Source: CAYYNP01 sp964472545 (GTDB lineage Bacteria > Planctomycetota > Planctomycetia > Pirellulales > Thermoguttaceae). Taken from it: a stretch of DNA of 64,000 nucleotides. Where the stretch lies: the NCBI GenBank assembly GCA_964472545.1, contig CAYYNP010000002.1, positions 1 through 64,000 of the forward strand, in the 5' to 3' direction. Position numbers and translations under genes: made by a program. Each line of letters begins with the position of its first letter. Position 1 is the first letter of the stretch. Below are positions 43,507 to 51,302 of the stretch, one piece after another. The notes below the pieces were generated by a model, which made no database searches, was not told the DNA's origin, and saw only the letters and a list, made by a program, of their open reading frames with translations.

Positions 43507-44928
43507 ATGTCGATCCGTTTCCGTTGCCTTTCCGGCCATCGCCTGAGCGTGCCCGACAACCGGGCGGGCAAGAAAGTCCGCTGCCCGCGGTGCAAGGGCG
43601 TGGTGCAGGTGCCGAGGACCTCGGACGACGCGGCCACCGAAACGCGGCCGCCGGCCGAGAAACGCAAGACGGCGGCCCGGCCGAAGTCCACTCGGCAGAC
43701 CGCGAGGAAGCCCGGTACGCCCACGGCCAAGACACCGCTTGCCAAGAACAAGACGACGTCGGTCCGCGGGCACCGGCCGAAAAAGTCTGCACCGGCCACG
43801 TCCGAGGCCCAATCTCCGGCCGAACCCGCCAAGGGCCAACCTCCGAAGCTGCCGACGGCCAAGCCGGCCGCCAAAACGGCGCCAAGCATGGCCATCCTGG
43901 ACGAAGAGGCCGTGGAGCGTGACCGGCAGCGGGCCGCGGCAAAGCCCCAGAAGTGGGAGGACCAGGTGCAGCCTGCCCCGGCCGTTCTCGACGAGTCGGC
44001 GCAGAAAGCCGACACTGCGGCCAAACCGAAGCCGCGGGGCAAAACGAAATCGCCGCCGCCCCCGCTGCCGGGGAAGAAGTTGCCGAAGAAGACGCCCGTC
44101 GCCAAGGTGGCCGCCGTTGCCAAGGTAGCCGCCGTTGCCAAGGTAGCCACCGTTGCCAAGGTAGCCACCGTTGCCAAGGTAGCCACCGTCGCCAAAGTGG
44201 ATCGCCGCCGTCGGCTGGAGCCAAAACCGCCGCCGGTGCAAGTCCCGCCGCCGGCGCCGATGGCCGTGCTGGACCAAACCCCGGTCGAGGCGCCGCCGGC
44301 ACGTTCGCTCCGCCGACATCGTCGCGATCGTCGACGTGCCCGGCCGGGCGACGCGGCGTCTCCGTGGTCCGGCGCGCCGGAACCTGACGCCGTGCCGCAG
44401 GTCGCCGATCCGCCCCGGCGAACTCGTCGGCATCGGCAGCGCTTGATCACGGCGGCCGTCTATCAGCCCGACGCCGGCCGCATCCAGACCGTGCGCTTCC
44501 TGGCACTTTGGCTGGCGGCGGCCGTGCTCTTCAGCGTGCTGCCGGCGCTGATCAAGCCGCAGTATTTCAACGTCGTGACCGCGCCCGGCTGGGCCCGGCT
44601 GTTGCTGCTGGCGGCCGGCTTGCAGGTGGTTTACGTCGTCTGGGCGGCCGCCGCGCCCGACTGGGGTACCCTCTGGGTGGCGATGATCGCGTTCGCGGCG
44701 GTGTCTGCCGGCTACGGATTCGCCGCGGCCGTGGCCATGGCCTCTGCGCCGGACCAGCCGCTGCTGCTGGGTATGGACGACGGCGTCCGCCGCACGGCCC
44801 GTCTCTGGTGCCCGGCCGTGATGGCCGTGATGGCCCTGGCCACCTATTTCTGCGGCCGCACCAGCGTCCGCTGGCGGCGGGCGGTGGAACTCGAACCGGC
44901 GATCGATCGGGCTCAATTACTCAACTGA
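43507..44928 (+). CDS. Zinc-ribbon membrane protein with Lys/Ala repeat region
   Basis: 473 residues from the ATG at 43507. A short N-terminal ribbon (FRCLSGHRLSVPDNRAGKKV then RCPRC) carries Cys/His pairs that could bind zinc. A long Ala/Lys/Pro-rich basic middle includes five tandem copies of AKVA[AT]V encoded by the 18-bp minisatellite at 44101. The C-terminus has four hydrophobic helices (LALWLAAAVLFSVLPALI, ARLLLLAAGLQVVYVVW, a third near 405 and ALATYFCG near 455). No enzyme motif. Its last 16 bp overlap the convergent ThuA-like gene. Confidence 0.6.
   Translation: MSIRFRCLSGHRLSVPDNRAGKKVRCPRCKGVVQVPRTSDDAATETRPPAEKRKTAARPKSTRQTARKPGTPTAKTPLAKNKTTSVRGHRPKKSAPATSEAQSPAEPAKGQPPKLPTAKPAAKTAPSMAILDEEAVERDRQRAAAKPQKWEDQVQPAPAVLDESAQKADTAAKPKPRGKTKSPPPPLPGKKLPKKTPVAKVAAVAKVAAVAKVATVAKVATVAKVATVAKVDRRRRLEPKPPPVQVPPPAPMAVLDQTPVEAPPARSLRRHRRDRRRARPGDAASPWSGAPEPDAVPQVADPPRRTRRHRQRLITAAVYQPDAGRIQTVRFLALWLAAAVLFSVLPALIKPQYFNVVTAPGWARLLLLAAGLQVVYVVWAAAAPDWGTLWVAMIAFAAVSAGYGFAAAVAMASAPDQPLLLGMDDGVRRTARLWCPAVMAVMALATYFCGRTSVRWRRAVELEPAIDRAQLLN
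44101..44200 (+). repeat. Coding minisatellite, 18-bp unit, about 5.5 copies
   Basis: Units GCCAAGGTAGCCACCGTT, with one or two substitutions per copy, run in frame and encode AKVA[AT]V. The period keeps the frame, so unit-number change would alter linker length without frameshift. Confidence 0.85.
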
Positions 44929-45773
44929 TTCGCCTTCGGCGTCACCTTCTCGATATTTGGCGTCACGTCGGCCTCGGCGTTGCCCATGGCCCAGGCCAAT
45001 CCGCCGAGCATGATCTGTTGGACCTGGGGATTGGACCAGATGTCGTGGCGGTGGCCGAAGGAGGTGTAGAAGACGCGGCCTTTCTCGTGCATCCGGGCCC
45101 AAGTGGCCGGGAAGGGCGGGCGAGCGTAGAGGCCGCCCTTCATGGTCTCGGTCTCTTGCACCAGGATCACGTGCAGGTCGTCGGCGATCTTCTTATGCGC
45201 GTACCACTCTTCGTTCAGTTCCAGCGACTCGCCCACGCCTTTGATGCCGGGGAACTTCGGCGAGGCCACGCTGACGGTGGCCACCTGTTGGGCTCCGTGG
45301 CCGCAGAACTCGCCGCCGACCATGGCGATATACGGATCGATCCCGCCACTGCGGAAGGAATCGGTGGCCGCGTGGAACCCGACGAAACCTTTGCCCGCGG
45401 CGATCGTGTCGAGCAGCCTTTGCTTGCCCTCGGGCGTCATCGGCGGGGTCTGCTGGCGATTGGGTTTGGTCAGGTCGCCGGAGGTGTAGAAGGCGATGCA
45501 GTCAAATTGGTCCAGGTCGCCGTCGAAGACGCGGCCGTCCTTGGTACACTCGACCTCGAAGCCGGCCTTCTTGCCCAGCTCGGTGAGGGTCTTCTCCGAG
45601 ACGCTCAACTCGTCGCTGGCCCGCTTGACGGCGCTGTGTTCAAATCCGGCGCTGCGGGTAAAGTAGAGCACCTTCTGCGGATCTTTCTCGGCGGCGGCGG
45701 TCCAACCGAAGGGGAAGGTCGATAGTCCGAGCGCGGCGGCGCCGCTGGCGACCAACATTTCACGGCGTTGCAT
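44913..45773 (-). CDS. ThuA-like domain protein with signal peptide
   Basis: 286 residues from the ATG at 45773, which has CAGGAGACC 7 nt upstream; the frame is open to 45851 without a site. The N-terminus QRREMLVASGAAALGLSTFP is a Tat-like signal. VLYFTRSAGFEHSAVKRASD, FYTSGDLTKPN, KGFVGFHAATD and GRVFYTSFGHR are the segments of the ThuA (trehalose-utilisation) family, a class I glutamine-amidotransferase-like fold of uncertain activity. It probably acts outside the cytoplasm on a sugar derivative. The stop overlaps the convergent gene by 16 bp. Confidence 0.85.
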   Translation of the reverse strand: MQRREMLVASGAAALGLSTFPFGWTAAAEKDPQKVLYFTRSAGFEHSAVKRASDELSVSEKTLTELGKKAGFEVECTKDGRVFDGDLDQFDCIAFYTSGDLTKPNRQQTPPMTPEGKQRLLDTIAAGKGFVGFHAATDSFRSGGIDPYIAMVGGEFCGHGAQQVATVSVASPKFPGIKGVGESLELNEEWYAHKKIADDLHVILVQETETMKGGLYARPPFPATWARMHEKGRVFYTSFGHRHDIWSNPQVQQIMLGGLAWAMGNAEADVTPNIEKVTPKANQLSN

Positions 45774-46114
45774 GGCGGGGTCTCCTGGAGAGCGGGGAAG
45801 GGAGGACGCGGTCTTCTGCGGCAAACGGGTTCGGCGGGGTGCCATGCCCACGCTTGCGTGGGCATGCCGGGTTGTTGGACGTCAACATGCCCACGCTTGC
45901 GTGGGCATGGCACCCGTTACCCCAAGCGTCGCGAGACACTACGAGTATATAGCACGCCGCAAACCACCGCCAACTCGCCCGGAAACAACCCCCCGGCGTG
46001 CCTTCCCCTCCGATTGACGGGCTCCGGGCCGTGTGTTAGGCTCCCAGACGGTAACGGGGCATCGGCGTCGAGGCGCTTTGGTCTCGGCGGTAGCTTCCGA
46101 AAGGAGTGTTGGCC
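45774..46114. other. Divergent intergenic region with a palindromic element
   Basis: 341 bp between the ThuA-like and lipoprotein genes, which diverge. It holds the nested palindrome at 45837-45915, and promoters for both genes should lie here, but no clear consensus boxes were found. Confidence 0.45.
45837..45915. repeat. Nested palindromic repeat (ATGCCCACGCTTGCGTGGGCAT family)
   Basis: Two copies of the hairpin CCCACGCTTGCGTGGG, each flanked by GGGTGCCAT or ATGGCACCC, are arranged head to head, making 30-bp outer arms that match except for the central TT of each hairpin. Short palindromes of this type are dispersed in planctomycete genomes. Confidence 0.8.
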
Positions 46115-46729
46115 GTGTTTTGGCAAGTGGTGCGTTTGGGTGTGTTGGCGGCGTGGACGGCGTTGTTGGCCGGTTGCAGTTGTTCGAGCAGGCCGGCCCG
46201 GGTCGATCCCCCGGCTATCGACGCCTCGGCGGCCGGTACGGCAGCCATCGCGCAATACGACCAGGACGCCGACGGGAAGATCGGCGGCGCCGAGCTGGAT
46301 AAGGCGGCGGCGTTGAAACAGGCCCTCGAAAAACTCGACACCGACAGCGACGGCGCGGTGAGCGCGGCCGAGATCACCGCCCGGATCGAGGCCTGGCAGG
46401 AATCCGAGATCGCGCTGGTCGACGCAAGCTGCACGGTGACGCTCAACAACAAGCCGCTGGAAGGGGCCACGGTGACGTTTGTGCCGGAGTCGTTTCTGGG
46501 CGAGGAGGTCAAGCCGGCCAGCGGCACGACCGACGTCGGCGGCAGCGCGATCCTCAACATCGAAGGTTCCGACGACGGCATGCACTGCGGCTTCTACCGC
46601 GTCGAGATCACCGCGTCCGGCACCACGATCCCCAGCCGCTACAACACCGAGTCGACCCTCGGCCAAGAGATCGCCCAAGACGCGGTAGGCATCACCGAGG
46701 GACTGCGGTTCGAGTTGGAGCCGAAGTAG
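46115..46729 (+). CDS. EF-hand lipoprotein
   Basis: 204 residues from the GTG at 46115, chosen because AAGGAG lies 8 nt upstream (GTG at 46106 is inside that site). A lipoprotein signal ends in the lipobox LLAGC. Two canonical EF-hand loops follow: DQDADGKIGGAEL near residue 47 and DTDSDGAVSAAEI near residue 76. The C-terminal half (TVTLNNKPLEGATVTFVPES) resembles the transthyretin/carboxypeptidase-regulatory type of beta-sandwich found in many planctomycete lipoproteins. Likely calcium-binding at the outer envelope; no enzymatic motif. Confidence 0.75.
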   Translation: MFWQVVRLGVLAAWTALLAGCSCSSRPARVDPPAIDASAAGTAAIAQYDQDADGKIGGAELDKAAALKQALEKLDTDSDGAVSAAEITARIEAWQESEIALVDASCTVTLNNKPLEGATVTFVPESFLGEEVKPASGTTDVGGSAILNIEGSDDGMHCGFYRVEITASGTTIPSRYNTESTLGQEIAQDAVGITEGLRFELEPK

Positions 46730-46765
46730 CCACCGCCCAAATCAACGTACCGTGGCCGCTTTGTA

Positions 46766-47125
46766 ATGCGCGATCCGGACGATCTATTCGCCGCACTTGG
46801 CCGCAGCGAGTTTCGCAGCCGGCAGCGGCTGGGGCCGAAAGAGCAGGCCTATCTGGCCGAGAAGACGCTGCCGGTGATCCTCGAACACGGCCGGCGGTTC
46901 ATCGTCGACCGTTTGGCCCCGGCCGAGCCGCGCAACGACGGCCGCCAAACGCCCATGCGCGGCCATCCGGTCTTCATCGCCCAACACGCCACGGCCACCT
47001 GCTGCCGCGGCTGTCTGAGCAAGTGGCACTACATCGCCCGGGGGAGACTGCTTACGGATAAGCAAATCGAGTACGTGCTCGACGTGATCGGACGGTGGTT
47101 GCAGGGGCAGGCGCCGCCGGGATGA
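46766..47125 (+). CDS. DUF4186 family protein
   Basis: 119 residues. The run from NDGRQTPMRGHPVF through IAQHATATCCRGCL and KWHYIARGRLL is characteristic of DUF4186, a small protein with conserved Cys and His residues that could bind metal. Function is unknown in the family. The next gene is on the opposite strand, ending 6 bp away. No ribosome site stronger than average is present. Confidence 0.85.
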   Translation: MRDPDDLFAALGRSEFRSRQRLGPKEQAYLAEKTLPVILEHGRRFIVDRLAPAEPRNDGRQTPMRGHPVFIAQHATATCCRGCLSKWHYIARGRLLTDKQIEYVLDVIGRWLQGQAPPG

Positions 47126-47130
47126 GACGC

Positions 47131-48213
47131 TCAGCCGGGTCGGCAAGACGGATACCTGGCACCTGCGCGGCGCCGGGCCCGCGAGAAGAACGGCCTGCGA
47201 ACCAGCGCCAGATAGAGTTCGTGCAGCAGCCACCAGGGTTTTTGCACCAGCAGCGAGAAATCCATGTAGCAGCCGGCGTGGCAGCGATTGTCGCAATCCG
47301 GCACCGGGCCGTGAAGCCGGCTTCCCTGCTCGACGGCCGCGCCGTAGTCGGCCGTTTGAAGCAGGTTGCCGCCGGCCGTGTCCCGCTTGTTGCAGGGATA
47401 GATCAGATCGCCGTTGGGCCGGACCCGGGCCAGCAGCGTGGGCTGGCAGCGGTAGTCGTCGAATCGCCGGATGCCCTGATTGTACAGCATGCTGCCGGCG
47501 ACGTCGCAGCCTCGCCGCTTGAGGTCCAGGATGCGGCGGATCAGTGCCTCGTATTCGGCGTTTTCCACGAGGCCGTCGGCCGGATAGAAACCCCGTATCT
47601 CCGGAACGGCCGCGAAGCCGATGTTGTGCTCGAGGGCGAAGTCGATCACGTCATGGGCGTCGGCGACGTTCTCCGGCGTAATGCAGACGTTCAACTGGAG
47701 CTTGAATCGCTTGCGGCGCCGCAACCCGGCGGCCAGTTGTACGTTGCGAACGATACGCCGGTGGACCCCCGGCCGGCCGAGCATCCGGTCGCCCCGGCCG
47801 TGGTCCATCGTGTCCAGACTGATCATCAAGCGGTCGATCCGGTCCAAGGTGTCGGTCTGCTCGTCGAGGTTCAGGCCGTTGGTCAGCACGCAAACCATGC
47901 GATAGCCCATCCCCCGGACGGCGCGGAGGATCTCCGCCAGGTCGTCGCGGCAATAGGGCTCGCCGCCGGTGAGGATCAGCATGTCGATGCTGCGGCGGAG
48001 GGCGCGGAACAGTTCGATCCACTCATCAAAGGTAAGCTCGCGGTCGATCTGCTTTTGCGGGTACTTTACTCCTTGCCCGTCGTTGCAGTACGTACACGCG
48101 AGGTTGCAGCGATAGGTAAGGTAGATGTAGCCCATCAGGGGGTAATCGAGCGACTGCCTGCCGAAGCGGGCGTACAGGACGTGTCGAAGGAAGTGACGTT
48201 CGAGCAGCAGCAT
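47131..48213 (-). CDS. Radical SAM protein with SPASM-like C-terminal Cys
   Basis: 360 residues. C36-x3-C40-x2-C43 (RCNLACTYC) binds the SAM-cleaving 4Fe-4S cluster, with LILTGGEPYCRDD as the GGE motif. The C-terminus has CQPTLLARVRPNGDLIYPC and CDNRCHAGC, the spacing of an auxiliary cluster (SPASM/twitch-like). It modifies a peptide, nucleotide or lipid by radical chemistry; the class cannot be assigned. It is last in the minus-strand operon that begins at 57430, separated from the previous gene by a hairpin. It is not close in sequence to the two upstream radical SAM proteins. Confidence 0.85.
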   Translation of the reverse strand: MLLLERHFLRHVLYARFGRQSLDYPLMGYIYLTYRCNLACTYCNDGQGVKYPQKQIDRELTFDEWIELFRALRRSIDMLILTGGEPYCRDDLAEILRAVRGMGYRMVCVLTNGLNLDEQTDTLDRIDRLMISLDTMDHGRGDRMLGRPGVHRRIVRNVQLAAGLRRRKRFKLQLNVCITPENVADAHDVIDFALEHNIGFAAVPEIRGFYPADGLVENAEYEALIRRILDLKRRGCDVAGSMLYNQGIRRFDDYRCQPTLLARVRPNGDLIYPCNKRDTAGGNLLQTADYGAAVEQGSRLHGPVPDCDNRCHAGCYMDFSLLVQKPWWLLHELYLALVRRPFFSRARRRAGARYPSCRPG

Positions 48214-48235
48214 GGTGCCATCCTACCTCACGAGC

Positions 48236-48289
48236 AAAAAGGGGGACAGGCTACTTTTTGACGCCGAAAAGTAGCCAGTCCCCCTTTTT
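48236..48289. repeat. Inverted repeat, poly-A/poly-T ended, candidate terminator
   Basis: AAAAAGGGGGACAGGCTACT and the 3 further bases of the left arm (48236-48258) pair with 48267-48289 with one mismatch in 23 bp. The ends are A5 and T5, so it could terminate transcription in either direction between the two radical SAM/rhodanese genes. Confidence 0.75.
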
Positions 48290-48295
48290 CGTCGT

Positions 48296-49609
48296 TCACG
48301 ATCGTTGCTTGGCAAACAGCCCCTGGCGGAAGATCCAGAGCACCACCCCCACGGCAACGACGAACAGCAACTCGGTCGACTCTTCCCAGAAGTTGTTCCA
48401 CAACAGGTCGCGGCTATAGGCGGTGGCCAACAACAGGCGGAAGAACCCAAAACCCATCGGCCCCATGGCCGCGGCAAAGGCGAACTTGGCCGGCGGCAGG
48501 GGATCTTCGCGCTTGAAGCAGAGAATCAATAGCGAAACGGTCAGCATGACGATCGCCGCGATCGAGCAGTAGTGCGTCTCGAGCACCCGTTGGTACCAGA
48601 GGTGGGCAAAGTGGTACGGCGAGTCGTAGATCGTCGTGTTGTACGAGAAGGCCTGCCAGTCGGCACAAAGCGGCATGCACGCCACCACGATGCACGCCGG
48701 CACGATCAGCAGAAACGCCCGCTTCAAACCGCACGGCACCTCGGCGTACTTCACGCACCGCCGGCAGAGGCCCAAGGCGGCACACTTGCCCTCGGGATCG
48801 CTCAGACGGAGGATCCTCAGGTCGATCCCCTCCAGCAAGGCGTAGGTGGTGAAGCCGAAGCAGAGCAGCATGCCGAACATGTGGAGGTATTCGAGCAAAT
48901 AGGACGTTTCGGCGTAGAACAGGAAATTCACCGCGCAGCAGTTCTCGCCGACGAAGAAGCAAATCATCGCCAGCCGCAGCGCCGCCAGATCGGCCGCCCG
49001 GCTTCGCCAAAGGACCACGATCAGCACGAACGAGATTAGCGTGTAGAGCGGCTTGACGACGAACGCGGCGACGACGATCGCCAACTGCGCGGCGCCGGGC
49101 GTCTCGCGGAAGGGGAATGCCACCGTCTCGCCAGACGCCGTGCGGAAGCCGAGATACGGACCCGGCTCCGCTTCGCCTGCCATGCCGATCCACTCGTCGA
49201 TCCCTCCACGTACGCTGGCGGCCCCTTCGACGCTCAGAGCGTCAAGGTGGCGTGCCGCCAACACGCTGTTGATCCCACCGTCGCAGATCAACAGCATCCG
49301 CTTTCCGGCCAGCCGTTCGGGCACGTCGGCGGGATCGTCTGCGGCGAGGATTCCGTCCAGCGGCCAGCTCTGTGCCCCGTCGATGTGTTGCGCTTCAAAT
49401 GCGGCCACCGGACGGACGTCGACCAGCACGGCCGATTCGTCGCCATGGCGAAGCACCTCCAGCGCTTGCGGTGGCCGCATCGTCTCGACCGTGCCGAAGA
49501 ACAGCCCGTAGAAGACCAACGGCAGCAACAGGCCGACGGCAACCATCCCCCACAACAGCCAGCGCAACCACGATGGGCTTCGTTCGTTCAGGTCAGCGGC
49601 GGGCGTCAT
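48296..49609 (-). CDS. Rhodanese domain fused to a polytopic membrane protein
   Basis: 437 residues from MTPAADLNERSPSW (ATG at 49609). One TM segment (LLWGMVAVGLLLPLVFYGL) precedes a rhodanese domain (AVLVDVRPVAAFEAQHIDGA, active-site Cys loop ICDGGINS near residue 125). After it come about eight TM helices from residue 185 on, with Cys-rich loops (CAALGLCRRCVKYAEVPC). The rhodanese Cys is present, so sulfurtransferase or sulfur-handling chemistry at the membrane is possible. It sits between radical SAM genes in the acyl-chain operon and might supply sulfur or move a lipid intermediate. Confidence 0.7.
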   Translation of the reverse strand: MTPAADLNERSPSWLRWLLWGMVAVGLLLPLVFYGLFFGTVETMRPPQALEVLRHGDESAVLVDVRPVAAFEAQHIDGAQSWPLDGILAADDPADVPERLAGKRMLLICDGGINSVLAARHLDALSVEGAASVRGGIDEWIGMAGEAEPGPYLGFRTASGETVAFPFRETPGAAQLAIVVAAFVVKPLYTLISFVLIVVLWRSRAADLAALRLAMICFFVGENCCAVNFLFYAETSYLLEYLHMFGMLLCFGFTTYALLEGIDLRILRLSDPEGKCAALGLCRRCVKYAEVPCGLKRAFLLIVPACIVVACMPLCADWQAFSYNTTIYDSPYHFAHLWYQRVLETHYCSIAAIVMLTVSLLILCFKREDPLPPAKFAFAAAMGPMGFGFFRLLLATAYSRDLLWNNFWEESTELLFVVAVGVVLWIFRQGLFAKQRS

Positions 49610-49629
49610 CGTAAGGCTCCCGAAAAATC

Positions 49630-49708
49630 GTAGGGTGCGTCTCGACGCACCACGCGACCGCACAACCACGGCGACAACCGATTCACGGTGCGTCGAGACG
49701 CACCCTAC
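49630..49708. repeat. Nested palindromic repeat (GTAGGGTGCGTCTCGACGCACC family)
   Basis: Arms 49630-49652 and 49686-49708 match with one mismatch in 23 bp; each arm also contains the inner palindrome GTGCGTCTCGACGCAC or close variant. The same family recurs at 61871. Confidence 0.85.
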
Positions 49709-49754
49709 ATCCCCAGCCCCCTATCCCTAGCTCCCAATCCCCAGCCCCCCGCCC

Positions 49755-51137
49755 CTAGCTCTCTGCCCGCCGCAGCACATTATTCACACACGCCGGGATC
49801 TGCGTCCCGTCCGGCTGAGGATACACGTTACAGCATCGCCGCACGCGGGCCAAGTCGAACGTGTCGGCGTCCTGGAAGGCGTGGATGAAGACCGACTTGA
49901 TCCGCCGCTCGGCGACCGTGAAGGCGTGGCGGGGATTGAAGCCGCAGCAAGACAACTCATCGAGCATCCTGCGGAGCGTCTGCATCACCGCCGGTCCATC
50001 CGGCACACTGCCCGCCGGGCCGCTGTAGAGGTCGTAGATCAACTCCTTGAGCACCTCGTGCTCCTCTTCGTCGAGGCCGAAGATCGTGCGATTGGCCAGG
50101 CAGTCCATCATCTTCGACGCCTCGATCAGCTTGCCCAGCGAAACGCTCCGGCCGTCGTCGAGCATGAGGAAGTAGGCCAGGTTGAAACAGAGCGGATGAC
50201 TGCACGGCAGCGGGGCGAAATCGGCTCGGGTCACCGGCAGATCCGGGTCTTCGTCGAGCAGGCCGATCACGTCGGGGATCGTCAGCCGCCGTACGTCTTT
50301 GGCCAACCCGGCACCACGTCCGGCCAGCGCGATCGGCTGGATCATCGTGCTCACAACGTGCGGCTGGGCGAAGGCGTATTGCAGGATCGGCACGAGTTGG
50401 TCGTCGTTTACGCGGCCGGCCACCGTAACCGTCAGCGACGTCGAGATGCCCGAGTCGGCCAGCCGGTCGAGGATGCGGTGCTTTTCGGCCAGCAGCGGCC
50501 TCCCGCGGAGGATTTCGTAGGGCCGCTCGGTGAAGCCGTCGAATTGCAGCGAAACGACGACGTTTCTGGCGTGCAACTCCTCCAGCAGTTCCTCCTCCCG
50601 AAGCAGCGCCAGACCGTTGGTCGAAATGCTCAGCCGCACGATCTCCGGCCGGCTGAGGGCCTCGTCGACCATTTCCAACAGGTTCGGATGTACCAGCGGC
50701 TCGCCGCCGGAGAAATTGAGCACGTCGATCTGGCCCTCGGCTTCGATCAGGGCGTCTAACAGGCCGCGGAGTTCTTCGAGCGTCATGTCACGGTCATCCC
50801 CAGCGTCGACCAGGCACACCGGGCAACTCAAATCGCAGCGGGACGTGATCTCCACGATCGGCAGGCAGACGTGCTGCTCGTGCCGGTCGCAGACGCCGCA
50901 GCCCTGCGGACACGGCACGTCGGAGCGGCCGGCAAACCGCCGCGGCACCCAGGCCGGCTTCACGTAGCGCAGCGTCTTCAGGTAGTCGTCCGGATCGCTG
51001 CGGATCAGCGCCTGCCGCTCGCCGTGCTCGAGGCAAACCTTCCGCAGGTAGACGCCGTCGTCGTCCGTCACGACCTTCGCCGGCACGATGCGCCGGCAGG
51101 TGCCACAGGCCGACTGCGTGATGCCCAGGGTGTTCAT
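49755..51137 (-). CDS. Radical SAM protein of the tetraether lipid synthase (Tes/MJ0619)-like type, copy A
   Basis: 460 residues. The N-terminal Cys pattern is C11-x2-C14, C35-x2-HG, C76-x3-C80-x2-C83, C91, and the SAM-cluster motif is C101-x3-C105-x2-C108 (CDLSCPVC), followed by LNFSGGEPLVHPN. The C-terminus has FIHAFQDADTFDLARVRRCC and an IPACVNN end, the second cluster region of this family. The arrangement of four metal-cluster regions matches Tes, which joins lipid tails by radical carbon-carbon coupling. GGAG precedes the ATG. It is the upstream partner of the rhodanese-membrane gene in the acyl operon; the true substrate is inferred, not shown. Confidence 0.75.
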   Translation of the reverse strand: MNTLGITQSACGTCRRIVPAKVVTDDDGVYLRKVCLEHGERQALIRSDPDDYLKTLRYVKPAWVPRRFAGRSDVPCPQGCGVCDRHEQHVCLPIVEITSRCDLSCPVCLVDAGDDRDMTLEELRGLLDALIEAEGQIDVLNFSGGEPLVHPNLLEMVDEALSRPEIVRLSISTNGLALLREEELLEELHARNVVVSLQFDGFTERPYEILRGRPLLAEKHRILDRLADSGISTSLTVTVAGRVNDDQLVPILQYAFAQPHVVSTMIQPIALAGRGAGLAKDVRRLTIPDVIGLLDEDPDLPVTRADFAPLPCSHPLCFNLAYFLMLDDGRSVSLGKLIEASKMMDCLANRTIFGLDEEEHEVLKELIYDLYSGPAGSVPDGPAVMQTLRRMLDELSCCGFNPRHAFTVAERRIKSVFIHAFQDADTFDLARVRRCCNVYPQPDGTQIPACVNNVLRRAES

Positions 51138-51185
51138 TGGCTCGACTCCGGTTGACCGCTAGCAGCACGTGCCAAGTGAATTCGC

Positions 51186-51282
51186 GGGTGGCTGGGGCAA
51201 AGCGCAGCGGTGCCCCAGATTGCCGGCGCCTCGATTGCCTCGCAAATCCCTGGGGCACCGCTGCGCTTTGCCCCAGCCACCC
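51186..51282. repeat. Long perfect inverted repeat between the two Tes-like genes
   Basis: Arms 51186-51218 and 51250-51282 are perfect over 33 bp (GGGTGGCTGGGGCAAAGCGC then AGCGGTGCCCCAG). The 31-nt loop gives a strong hairpin on either strand. A related arm lies at 52738. Confidence 0.9.
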
Positions 51283-51302
51283 AATCACCAAGGTCACGTG
51301 TG

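Noticed and set aside
44101..44200. Possible CRISPR-like array
   Set aside because: The 18-bp units are contiguous without spacers and are in frame inside a protein gene: a minisatellite.
44913..44928. 16-bp overlap of convergent genes as a sign of error
   Set aside because: Both proteins have sensible C-termini, so this is ordinary tail-to-tail overlap.
49630..49708. Insertion sequence ends
   Set aside because: No transposase lies between or near the arms; the element is too short and is better called a palindromic repeat.
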